From Symbiodinium natans (taxonomy: Eukaryota; Sar; Dinophyceae; Suessiales; Symbiodiniaceae), in assembly GCA_905221605.1 (NCBI GenBank), contig CAJNDS010000413.1, forward strand, positions 126,001-190,000: 64,000 nucleotides of DNA, in the 5' to 3' direction. Under the pieces are notes generated by a model. That model made no database searches, was not told the DNA's origin, and saw only the letters and a program-made list of their open reading frames with translations. A program made the position numbers and the translations under genes. This document shows, one piece after another, positions 31,525 to 41,342 of this stretch (within the stretch, counting starts at the first letter, position 1; the number at the start of each line of letters is the position of its first letter).

Positions 31525-31775
31525 CCTAAACCCTAAACCCTAAACCCTAAACCCTAAATCCACATGGGGGCGGCTCACCCCAAAGCGTGGCATGGTGCTC
31601 CACCGTGTTGGTGCCGGGCCAGACATGTGTCGGGCCCATGCTCTCATCGACGTCCTTCCAGGGGCCATGACATAGGGTGGAGGGGGTGGAGGAGCTAGGA
31701 GATCAGGAGCTTAAGGATCCTAAGCCCTAAACCCTAAACCCTAAACCCTAAACCCTAAACCCTGAACCCTAAGCC
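31525..31775 (-). repeat. Two CCCTAAA arrays
   Basis: Blocks at 31525-31560 and 31720-31775, separated by about 160 bp of unique sequence. Confidence 0.9.
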
Positions 31776-31903
31776 AGGATCACCATTGGTTCGCAAACTC
31801 AGCCTGCAACGCCAGCAGCGACGTGAAGATGAGAGCCGTGTCCGTGGCAACAGCTTGCACCTCGGAGCGGTCTGGTCTCGCCATCCCCTACCGCCTCATA
31901 TAG

Positions 31904-32003
31904 GGGGCCTTACTAACTAGAATAGGGTTTTGAGGGACATTTGTAGTAGAATTCTAAAGGGACCATAAGGTAATATCAGTGATCATTCGTCCCTGAATTT
32001 CGG
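31904..32003 (+). mobile_element. Short interspersed element, family III
   Basis: Second copy of the element at 16686-16795: GGCCTTACTAACTAGAATAG, GGGTTTT, GTAGAATT and AAAGGGACCA in the same order. Confidence 0.6.
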
Positions 32004-32044
32004 GTGGAGTTTTTTTGCACTTGTTTTTTTTTGGATCTGTTTTT

Positions 32045-32140
32045 GGTGGGGGGAAGGGGGGGGGGGGGGGGGTTTGTGGGTAGGGGCGGGAGGAAGGGGG
32101 GGGGGGGGTTTTAGGGTTTAGGGTTTAGGTTTTGGGGTTT
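32045..32140 (+). repeat. G runs and TTTAGGG units
   Basis: Two G-rich runs (about 32049-32073 and 32096-32109) followed by three TTTAGGG-like units. Confidence 0.8.
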
Positions 32141-32652
32141 AAAAAGGGCCCCAAAAAAAGATGCAACAAAAAATGGGTCCCCTGAATTTCCAACGTTCAC
32201 GGCACTTGGGGCTCAAGGCAGACATCTCAAAGGCCATGTCCAACCAATTGGGCCGGCCGGGGGGGGCGGGGGGTTGTTCAAAATCGTGGGCGCTTGTAGG
32301 CACCTTTTCGAAAAGGGTCAGTACTAAAACGACGATACTATGGTACGAATGCAATTTTCAAAGGGTGGGTGGCGTATTCTCTATTTCTAGATCGACTCCC
32401 ATGCTAGGCTCTGGTATTCCATACTCCCCTTAGAACCTTAGTAAAACATATATATATCTATTTATTTATTTATTTATGTATACATATATTTTTCTTTTAC
32501 TGATTTATTTATCTTTACATTCAAAAATAATTCCTAAGGGGCTATAGTATTACTGCGGACCCGCCACCACCTGGCCCAAATCGTCGGCTGCATCCTCGTC
32601 CTTGCACAGGAATTGGGAGTGGGAGCTTTAGGGCTTGGAAGGAATCGAGTTG

Positions 32653-32816
32653 GTTTAGGGTTTAGGGTTTAGGGTTTGGGGTTTGGGGTTTGGGGTTTGG
32701 GGGTTAGGGTTTGGGGGTTAGGGGTTAGGGTTTAGGGTTTAGGGTTTAGGGTTTAGGGTTTAGGGTTTAGGGTTTAGGGTTTAGGGTTTAGGGTTTAGGG
32801 TTTAGGGTTTAGGGTT
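32653..32816 (+). repeat. TTTAGGG array with an internal TTTGGGG block
   Basis: Three TTTAGGG, four TTTGGGG, mixed units, then about 13 perfect TTTAGGG. Confidence 0.95.
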
Positions 32817-33057
32817 ACTTAGGCTGGGCTTGGGGACATAAAAACAAAAACCATCCTAACCAAGAGCTGCCCTCACGCAGGGCGGTACACCCTACTCAGT
32901 GGTTGAGGGTTTAGGGTCTATAAGCTTTCGGGTTTAGAGTAGGGCAAGTATGGCAACAGCCCCTGTATTTAGGGTGCTTGGTTTGCCCTACTTAAAAGAC
33001 TCACCGCCTACTGTATTGGCCCTGCAAGCCCAGCTTTACCTGGGTGGCAATCGCCGG

Positions 33058-33385
33058 CAAACCCTAAAAACCCTAACCCTAAACCCGAAACCCTACACCC
33101 TACACCCTAAACCCGAAACCCCAAACCGAAGCCCTAAACCCTAAACCCTAAACCCTAAACCCTAAACCACCCCACCCCACTCCCCCAATGACCCCCTGCA
33201 GGCCTCAGACAGCTCCTCGCACTTTCCGGTGCCGGCCTGTGGTGCGGTTTTGCTTAGCCTGTACGTGGAGGTTTTAGGGCTTAGGGCCGTTTAGGGTTTA
33301 GGGTTTAGGGTGTAGGGTGTAGGGTTTTGGGTTTAGGGTTTAGGGTTCAGGGTTTAGGGTTTAGGGTTTAGGGTTTAGGGGTACT
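33058..33385. repeat. CCCTAAA then TTTAGGG arrays, facing orientations
   Basis: CCCTAAA (33058-33170) and TTTAGGG (33288-33380) are separated by about 115 bp of unique sequence, forming a large inverted repeat. Confidence 0.9.
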
Positions 33386-34195
33386 TGGAGGTTCATCTGG
33401 GTACTTTTAAGTAGGGCAAGTAGGGTAACCATCCTTGGGCACCACATGCGGAGTAAGCAACGTAGACCAAGAAACTCCTGTGCAAAGTCTCCTCCCTAAT
33501 TAAGCCCTAACCCCCCCCCTCCCCCGAACCCGCAGCTCCTAAACAGCGGTTCTTGTGTAGACCTTCGAAGCTGCTGTGCAAGTGTCTTGTGCACCGATGT
33601 CTGTGCAAAAAAACAGCAGGCCAAGCGAGCACCACAGCTGTGCGGAGCCCTCTGCATTTACTCGTCACTACTGCGCTACTGCACCGCCCAGGTGGGCATC
33701 TTGACTCACTCCTGACACCGTAACATTGCTGATTGTAGTAAGCCCCGTTTTGGGGCTTCGGGCTTAGTGTTTAAGGTTTAGGGTTTAGGGTGTGAATCTG
33801 CAACTGGGCTACATGGGGTGGCGGCTTGAACTGGCTTGCCCTGCTGGTCACGGCAGACAAAGAGTCTGACCTTTGGTCCATAAATCTTCTTTTCTTGCCT
33901 TTGGCAAAGCAAAGAGCCCAGCAAGCCCAGCACACCCTAATTCAGGAATGCGCCCTTAAATTTCAACAGGGATCCTAGTATGAACTCAAATGCATTTAAT
34001 TATATACATACATATATATATGTAGATATATCCTTAAGTTTCAATAGGGATCCGGATCCTAGTATGAATTCAGGTAAATGCATTTAAGTATAGGGGTATT
34101 GGGCATTCTGGGAAGAGCCAACTTCCTTCGGGAGATGGCGGGCACAACTTCAACGCCTCCACAGATGGTGGCTCTGGTTTAGCCTACCTGAGCAG
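33386..34195. other. No gene; family II fragment at 33388-33440
   Basis: GTACTTGGAGGTTCATCTGG followed by GGTACTTTTAAGTAGGGC marks a partial family II element. A direct repeat of AGTATGAATTCA/AGTATGAACTCA with GGGATCC lies at about 33965-34075. The rest is unique. Confidence 0.45.
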
Positions 34196-34197
34196 GG

Positions 34198-34268
34198 TTT
34201 AGGGTGTAGGGTGTAGGGTGTAGGGTGTAGGGTGTAGGGTGTAGGGTGTAGGGTGTAGGGTGTAGGGT
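34198..34268 (+). repeat. Pure TGTAGGG array, about nine units
   Basis: One TTTAGGG is followed by uninterrupted TGTAGGG; another locally amplified variant. Confidence 0.95.
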
Positions 34269-34727
34269 AAAAAGTACCCTCAATACCATAGTTACCCTAC
34301 TTATAACTTATAACCCTACCTATAAGTGCCTCCGAGTAGGAGTTCAAGTTGAAACGCTTGGGATCTGAGGTCTTGGCCTCATCCGGAGGTTTCGGAGGGA
34401 TTTGGGGGCATTGGGGGCCACCAACTTTTGTTCCACCACCATTGAACAAGAAGCTGCTCAGAAGCCGGCGCCAATGGATATCTCGACGCCTCACTTGAAA
34501 AAGCTGTACATGGAGGCTCCCATGCCAGGTGCTGGGCTTGGGGTTTTAAAGGGCGGGCTTCTTTTCTTTAGAACGGCTCTTTACAGGGCGTACATGGGTG
34601 TCGGGCACGAGTTTTCCCGAGCATGAGCCTGCGATCATCTTGTCGATGATCTCGCGATCGCGGGGGCTGCGCGCTAGGTAGCTGCCCATCTCCTGCGGTC
34701 GCGCTGAGTGCTGCAACTCCTTGGGCG

Positions 34728-34836
34728 CTAAACCCTAAACCCTAAACCCTAAACCCTAAACCCTAAACCCTAAACCCTAAACCCTAAACCCTAAACCCTA
34801 AACCCTAAACCCTAAACCCTAAACCCTAAACCCTAC
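34728..34836 (-). repeat. Perfect CCCTAAA array, about 15 units
   Basis: The longest uninterrupted canonical array in the window. Confidence 0.97.
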
Positions 34837-34849
34837 AAACCCCAAACAG

Positions 34850-35990
34850 CGACCCCGGGCACACCGCGCCTGGCGCCCCCAGCCGGCGCGCTCCGCGGCG
34901 CCCTGAGGGAGCAGCTCGCGCTGCCTCGAAGGGGTCTGTGGGACGCTGCCTTGGAATATGGGTTTAGGGTTTAGGGTTTATAGGGTTTAGGGTAACCTGA
35001 AAGCTTGGAAGCCTTCCCTAAGGGTCCATGTGCCTAAATATTGAATACTTAGGCCTTAAATTACTTCCTATACAGGGAAAAGCTTTCAAGCGCCCCCTTA
35101 GAAAGTGGAAGGCGCGCCCCTAGATTTCCTGATGCCTGGGGGTTTCTCTCGGGAGGGCCTATTCTTTTGCTTCAAGAACCCGAAGGAGACCTGAGACATG
35201 GGTTCCCAACGTCCGCCCGCCTCCCAAGCAACAGGCCGCTACGCTGACCAGCGGCCCCTGGCACGAGAGAGCTTGGAGTGACGGGGGGGAGCGCAGTGCA
35301 TATAAATGTTCGCGGAAGGAAGAGTCGAGCACGAGGCCCCAAAAGCTAGACGCTACCCGGACGCCCAAAGCAAGAGGAGGAAGACCACTGAAAGAGAGAG
35401 TCCTTCAAAATCTCGGAGCCGCTGCGCACGGTTGTCAGCCGAGTGCTCCTCATGGTTTAGGGTTTAGGGTTTTGGGTTTAGGGTGTAGGGTGTAGGGTTT
35501 AGGGTTTAGGGCTTACTCTGAAAGCTTCTGGGAACTCAGGGGAAGTCCCGAAACCGGACTCGAAAACAAGCTTCGAAGACCGTGCGACAAATACCCACCC
35601 TGGGGACCATTTAGGGTTCATATACCCTATACATCCCCATACGATTCTCATTTCCTATTAAGGTATATGATGAACACCAGAAACCCTGGTTGAGGGTCGA
35701 GGGTCAAGGGTTTAGGCCCACAAACCCTTTTGGGGTTCATTGGGTCCCCCAAAAAAGCCGTTGAGTTGGGGGAGCTCCTGTTACATAACCCTTATATACA
35801 CTGTGCACAATAAGGGCCCATACTTCGGATCCCTTTAAACCCCTAAACCCTAAACCCTTAGAACAATAAACCGCAAACCCTAAACCTCCAACCTTTGAAG
35901 CTCCTCGAACTGCGAGAAGTTGGCCTCCGGGGCCGCACGGATGCCCTCCTGGCCCATCGCACGCCACGCAGACGATAGGAGGATTGCAGA
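34850..35990. other. No recognised gene; small TTTAGGG blocks
   Basis: TTTAGGG blocks lie at 34960-34993 and 35456-35512 (the second with TGTAGGG). Unique sequence between has short ORFs only (for example minus 35159-35368), none recognised. Confidence 0.45.
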
Positions 35991-35995
35991 GGTGA

Positions 35996-36121
35996 TCTAG
36001 GGTCTAGGGTCTAGGGTCTAGGGTCTAGGGTCTAGGGTTTAGGGTTTAGGGTTTAGGGTTTAGGGTTTAGGGTTTAGGGTTTAGGGTTTAGGGTTTAGGG
36101 TTTAGGGTTTAGGGTTTAGGG
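35996..36121 (+). repeat. TCTAGGG run followed by TTTAGGG
   Basis: About six TCTAGGG units pass directly into about 12 perfect TTTAGGG units. Confidence 0.95.
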
Positions 36122-36508
36122 TCCCCATAGAGGGAAACACTGGCGGCATCCAAGTCCTGGCGTGGAGATCCTGAGTGCAGGTTGCGCGTGCAAGCCGCTG
36201 TCTATTTCGCACCTGGAGTCCGGCTTTCTCGGCCACAAACCCTAACATGCCCTGAAACCCTTTTGACTTGATAAACCCTAACCTCTATAAACCCTAAACC
36301 CTGAAACCCGTTTAACTTGATAAGCCCTAACCCCTGTACACCCTAAACCTCTGGAGCCAGTGCACTGGGCGCTGGTGCCATGCAGAGAGACAAGACAAAA
36401 AAAGGGCCAGCCGAGGGGCGCCAAGCGCTTTTGCAGCCGGCCAAGCCATCGTAGAGCTGCTCCCCCAGTGCCTGTCAGCCCTAAACTCGCATACGAAGCC
36501 CCGTCCTT

Positions 36509-36660
36509 GGAGGTTCATGGGTACTTGATAAGTCTACCCGCAAGAAGCTTACAGCGATAGTTGCCCTACATATTCTACTTAGGAACTACCCCTATTCTAC
36601 TTATATGTAACCATATAGTTGCCCTACTTATTCTACTTCTAAGTACCCTAATGAACCTCC
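36509..36660. mobile_element. MITE-like element with terminal inverted repeats, family II
   Basis: The left end GGAGGTTCATGGGTACTT and right end AAGTACCCTAATGAACCTCC are inverted repeats apart from a 2-bp gap. It is 152 bp long, with an internal TGCCCTAC(A/T)TATTCTACTT repeat. No coding capacity. Confidence 0.75.
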
Positions 36661-37079
36661 CAGCAGATCTGCTTTGGCAAGGCCTCCTGCGTCGGATCTG
36701 TGACTGGGTGGCCCTCAGGCGCGCCAAGGTGCTCGGGGCCGCCTTCGATGGCTGTAAGTAGGTTTCGGGTTTAGGGTTTAGGGTTTTGGGTTTAGGGTTT
36801 AGGGCTTAGGGTTTGCTGTAAACAAATATGTAAAAAATTGTGTCTGGGTTCCTGCTGCCATGTTTTGAAGTCTTGGGTTCGGGATTTGGGGTCCGGAACT
36901 TGGAGAAACTTTATGTGCGGGGCTTTCGGGCTTTAGGTTCGCCAGAGATCCTGCCGGGCTCTTGGAAATTCTGGGAAAGCCTGGGTCATCGACATCGGCA
37001 AGAATCAATGAAGGCCTACTGTACCCGACCAGGCTGCCTGCAGCCTTTGTGGTGTACTGAACAGCGGTGAGCATGATAC

Positions 37080-37350
37080 CAATCTTGTTGCGAGCAGGTG
37101 AAACCACGGATTTTGAGGAAGGAAGGAGCCACTATTGATGACGAGTATGGCGATCCCGAGTTGCCAGCAAGAAGGCCTACTTGTACGCAACAGAGCCAGT
37201 GCAGCGTGAAACAACAAGTTCTGGCAAGTGATGGCCATGACACAACAGATCACACTTCCCATAAGAGAGGCGCAGATCTCATCTCCATTAAGAGGCTGCT
37301 AACCCTCCCCTTCGATCCCATCGAAACCCTGAGCCCTCAACCCAAACCTT
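37080..37350 (+). other. Open frame on the plus strand, doubtful
   Basis: 84 codons (37098-37352), including KEGATIDDEYGDPELPARRP, look protein-like but have no recognisable domain and run into CCCAAACC sequence. Opposite to the gene direction elsewhere. Confidence 0.15.
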
Positions 37351-37356
37351 AAGCAA

Positions 37357-37440
37357 AAACATTGTTTTTTTGCTGTTTCTGAGGAATCATAGTACCCAAA
37401 AACTAAAAAATCACCCCCCAAGTATCCCTAAGAAACCCCT
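37357..37440. mobile_element. Family IV repeat outside a recognised gene
   Basis: TTTTGCTGTTTCTGAGGAAT, ACCCAAAAACTAAAAAATC and AGTATCCCTAAG match the kinase intron at 41457-41538 (TTTTGCTGTTTCTAGGAATG, ACCCAAAAATTTAAAAAAAT, ATACCCCTAAG). Confidence 0.55.
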
Positions 37441-37984
37441 AGATGTTCTGGGGTCCGGCCATGGCTTGCCCTTTCAAAGATGCGGCAGGGCCGCCAACGG
37501 CGATCCGCTTCCGCGTTCCTGCCGGGATGAACAAAACCCTTGAGAAACCTGCCTAGACTTACTTCTCCAATAATTAATAAAGGGACAAAAGGGTTAAATT
37601 TCATTATTCCTACTAAGTAAGGAACCCCAAAAAGTTTAAAGTTCAGCTGTTTGAGAAGTAAGTATCAATTCTGTAAATGCAAGAAGCCTCTCGCGGCCTC
37701 TTAAACCCTGCAATGGGAAATCTATAAACTCGATACGCCCAAAAACTTGGAAACCCTGACCACCCTTGAGCCCTGTCAACCCTAAACCCTAAACCCTGAA
37801 GAGCTTGATAAGGCTGGGGCTCAGAGCGTTTCGGTTTTGAATATGCTGTCGTGAAAAGCTCCCATGGAACTGGCACCAAGTAGCATGGGAGGGATGACAG
37901 GACGAGTGTCAAGGCTCCAAGCAAAGGCCCCTTCGTCTTCTCACCTTCTCACCCCCTACACCTTAAACCCTAGAGGGTCCGTGA

Positions 37985-38116
37985 ACCTTACTTAGCGAAA
38001 TCATGGTAGGGCTGTAGGGGTTACATCCATAGGTACCCTCCATATAACCCTACTTTTATATGACCCTACTTTCATATGCTATAAATCCTACCACCATACT
38101 TAGAAGTACCTCCGAA
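37985..38116. mobile_element. Family II-like element
   Basis: Repeated ACCCTACTT(T)(T/C)ATATG blocks end with TACTTAGAAGTACCTCC, like the right end at 36640-36660. Confidence 0.45.
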
Positions 38117-38279
38117 CCCCTCCCCCCCCCCCCACTTAGAAGTACCTCCCCCCCCCAAAAAAAACTGAAAACTTCCCAGGGGCCTCCCTCCCGGGCTTCG
38201 CCACGCTGGCTCGCCACGCCGAAGGCGCCGTCGAAGGCCCGGCGCTGGCGGAGCTCCGCCTGGGAGGGGGGGCTTTCGT

Positions 38280-38693
38280 AGCCCTAAACCCTAAACCCTA
38301 AACCCTAAAACCTAGCCCTAAACCCTAAACCCCAAGCCCTGGGGTATTATTTTGGGACCAGCTGACTGTTTTTCTTAGGCCTTTGGGGTTTCGGGTCCCA
38401 AACCTTGCTACTTGAGAGTTAGGGGGGCTGCGGGGCCAATTTTCAAGCTACAGGGTTGGGCCTGTGCCCGGCGCTGCTCCCAGCTGCGCTGCTCCTCCTG
38501 CCTTGGCTGGTGCTGGTGTTTAGGGTTTAGGGTTTAGGGTTTAGGGTTCAGGGTTCAGGGTTCAGGGTTCAGGGTTTAGGGTTTAGGGTTTAGGGTTTAG
38601 GGTTTAATGTTTAATGTTTAGGGTTTAGGGTTTAGGGTTTAGGGTTCAGGGCTTAGGGCTTAGGGTTTAGAATTTAGGGCATAGGGCTTGCTT
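38280..38693. repeat. CCCTAAA block, then TTTAGGG/TTCAGGG array
   Basis: CCCTAAA at 38280-38340; TTTAGGG with four consecutive TTCAGGG at 38519-38693, again facing orientations. Confidence 0.9.
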
Positions 38694-38836
38694 AGGGTTT
38701 GAGGTTTGGGAACCCGAGCTCTTTGTACACATGTGACACGGGCTGTCATGCGCATCCGATTGCAGGTTTTTGTCGCACCTCCACTTCCGCACCTGGACAC
38801 TCATAGCGATGGACTCAAGAATTGCGTGCTCCGACT

Positions 38837-39403
38837 TCATACCTGGAGCTGCACGATACAACTCTGACACCTCATGAGTACCGTCTGCTTTTCGTTGAAC
38901 ATGACCACAGTTTCAGATTCGTGGGCTGCACTAAACTCACCACACCCTGCCAGCACGATGGCAGGACGGTGATCGGATCTTGCATGCAGCGTTGCAGGCT
39001 TTTCCGACTTGGCCTCTCGCATGTGATGGAGGAGGAAGGCCCCGGCATGGTCAAAGAACCAGTCTGGGTGGGACATCCTTGAGTCCACCATGCTTTGTGG
39101 GCCGACCCCATGCGTCATGTACACGCTCGCTGTGCTGTTGAAGGATGAACTTGACATTCTTGGCGACCGCAAACATGGCTGGGCATGTTGCACGTGGTGC
39201 ATGTTGTGCAAGTGCAACAAAAGCCTGCGTTGCGCGGCTTCGAATGTGTGATCGCAGCAGCGGGTGGAAACTACCGCGATCGTTCCACCAAGTCCGCTGA
39301 TCCGGACAACCCAGGCAGCCCCCATGCAAAACAAAAACACGACGCAAACAAGAAGTCCGGAATCCCATCTCAGCAACGGCTTGACATTCCGCGAAGCCAG
39401 CAT
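38837..39403 (-). CDS. Possible small membrane protein, unknown
   Basis: A frame of 188 codons free of repeats. Near the N-terminus is a hydrophobic segment (LLVCVVFLFCMGAAWVV) preceded by basic residues, then a hydrophilic part including FNSTASVY, HPDWFFDHAGAFLLHHM and HRPAIVLAGCGEF. This would suit a single-pass type II membrane protein. It has the same direction as the recognised genes. No family recognised; chance ORF not excluded. Confidence 0.3.
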   Translation of the reverse strand: MLASRNVKPLLRWDSGLLVCVVFLFCMGAAWVVRISGLGGTIAVVSTRCCDHTFEAAQRRLLLHLHNMHHVQHAQPCLRSPRMSSSSFNSTASVYMTHGVGPQSMVDSRMSHPDWFFDHAGAFLLHHMREAKSEKPATLHARSDHRPAIVLAGCGEFSAAHESETVVMFNEKQTVLMRCQSCIVQLQV

Positions 39404-39772
39404 CTATGCAGGACGCATGCGCTGATGGTATTCCCCCTTGAGAAAGCCCACGGGACCTCACACTTCAAGGGACCAGGGCCCATGTGTGGAATTGCCTCCT
39501 TAGATTCCTCGCCCCCCTTTGCACTCGACCTCCTTGGGCCACGTTGTTGTTGTGTCTTGTTGGTGGGCCTTCGGGGTGCCGCCTCAGGACCCGCTATGGA
39601 CCCCCCAATTAACCTTTACAAACCCTAAACCCTAAATTAAACCCTAAACCCTTAACCCCAAACCCTAAACCCTCCAACGCAGAGAAGTGGGGACCGCCAC
39701 ATGTGCTTGCCACGCATTGCAGCAGACGGCTTCTAGAGCTTGGGGTTCAGAGGAGACCCTGATCTTCAACGC

Positions 39773-40040
39773 CCTAAACCCTAAACCCTAAACCCTAAAC
39801 CCCAAACCCCAAACCCCAAACCCCAAACCCCCAACCCCAAACCCCAAACCCCAAACCCCAAACCCCAAACCCACCGACATTCGCCAAGAGGCTTCAGCAG
39901 CTCGTGCTTCTGGATGAGCTCCAGATACCCCAGCTTGGGCAGAGGCTCGTAGACCTGGCTTACTGAGCCCTCGATCGGGGTTGAGGGGCTTCAGGGTTGA
40001 ACCCTAAACCCTAAACCCTAAACCCTAAACCCTGAGAACT
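39773..40040 (-). repeat. CCCTAAA then CCCCAAA arrays
   Basis: CCCTAAA (39773-39800) changes to about ten CCCCAAA units (39800-39873); a second CCCTAAA block is at 40000-40034. Confidence 0.9.
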
Positions 40041-40439
40041 CCTGAAGCGCGCAAAGTTGCAGTTCGGGGTTGGGGGTTTTGGCTGGAGAGACAGCTCTCA
40101 AAAAACCGAGCAGTTGCGGCACCTAGCACCTAGTTACTTGGAACCCTAAACCCTAAACCCTAACATTTAGGGGATCTCCTGGAGCTCTTGAAGTTGTAGA
40201 AAACGGCGCCCAGATCGCCGAAGGCCCCAAGACCCCAATGCCCCAAACGCCCTCAACCCTGGAAACTCCCAAGGAAAGAGGAGCACCCCTCCATGAGGGG
40301 GGGGTTTTGGGGGGCACTACGGGGGCGTGCGCCTGTGGGGTGACCTCCTTGGTGCTCTCGTGGTACCGCCAAACCGCAGGCCTGGAGATGCCACCAGCAG
40401 CACCTGGCTCTCAAAGGTGCTCCCATTGAACTATAGAAG

Positions 40440-40620
40440 TTAAGGGTTTAGGGTTGAGGGGTTAGGGTTTAGGGTTGAGGGGTTAGGGTTTAGGGTTTAG
40501 GGTTTAGAGTTTAGGGTTTAGGGTTCAGGTTTAGGGTTTTTAAAGGTTTAGGGTTACTGGATTGGCTTTGTGATGCGGGGTTTTGCGTTCCGGGTTTAGG
40601 GTTTAGAGTTTAGGGTCAGA
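40440..40620 (+). repeat. TTTAGGG array with variants
   Basis: TTTAGGG, TTGAGGGG and TTTAGAG units at 40440-40555 and 40595-40620. Confidence 0.85.
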
Positions 40621-41342
40621 GCTTGAAGCTCCGCGTCCTTGGACCCCTAAACCCCCCAACATCTTCGGAAATTCTCTACTTCCAGACCAATTCGACGATC
40701 ATGTCTCCAGGCCGTAGGCCCCAACACACAGTGAAAGCAAGGCCCCCATAATGGCCCTGCTACTATCGGCCCGCTGAAGGACCGTTATTAACACATTCTA
40801 GCTAGCAAAATAATACTGCAAACTGGGCTTCGCCCAGTTCGCAGGCAAGAGAAGAGGTGGAACCTCTGAGCGACTTGCAAGAAAAAACGCTCCAGAATTT
40901 CCATAGGGCTTTGCCCTCCAATGCGGGGCAACTCAGACCTATGAAAAGATAGCAGGCACGTGGAACCCACCAGGAGACTTTGAGCTGACTTTCTGACTTT
41001 GCTGACCCGTAGCTGCCGTAATTATCCGTCCACAAAAGCTCACGCTGCGCCTGCGCGATGGTCCCAGCTGGCCGCCTAGCATGTCTGCAACATACTGGCT
41101 CTGACCAGCCGGCCACCGCCCAAACGAATTGAAAAAAGAGCTTGCCCATCAAAACACGGCCCGGCGCGCCCCTCCAACAAAAGGCATTCCGCCGCACCCG
41201 TTCTCTGCTTCTTGGGCGAGATAGCAGAAAACATGTATGCTTCTCCGCTCACTATAAGGCTTCAAAATGGCCACTTCAACCTGGCCCGCTCAGCAGTCCG
41301 CGAATTGTTTGGCAAGGCGCTGCTGAGCGATCTCGTGCCAGC

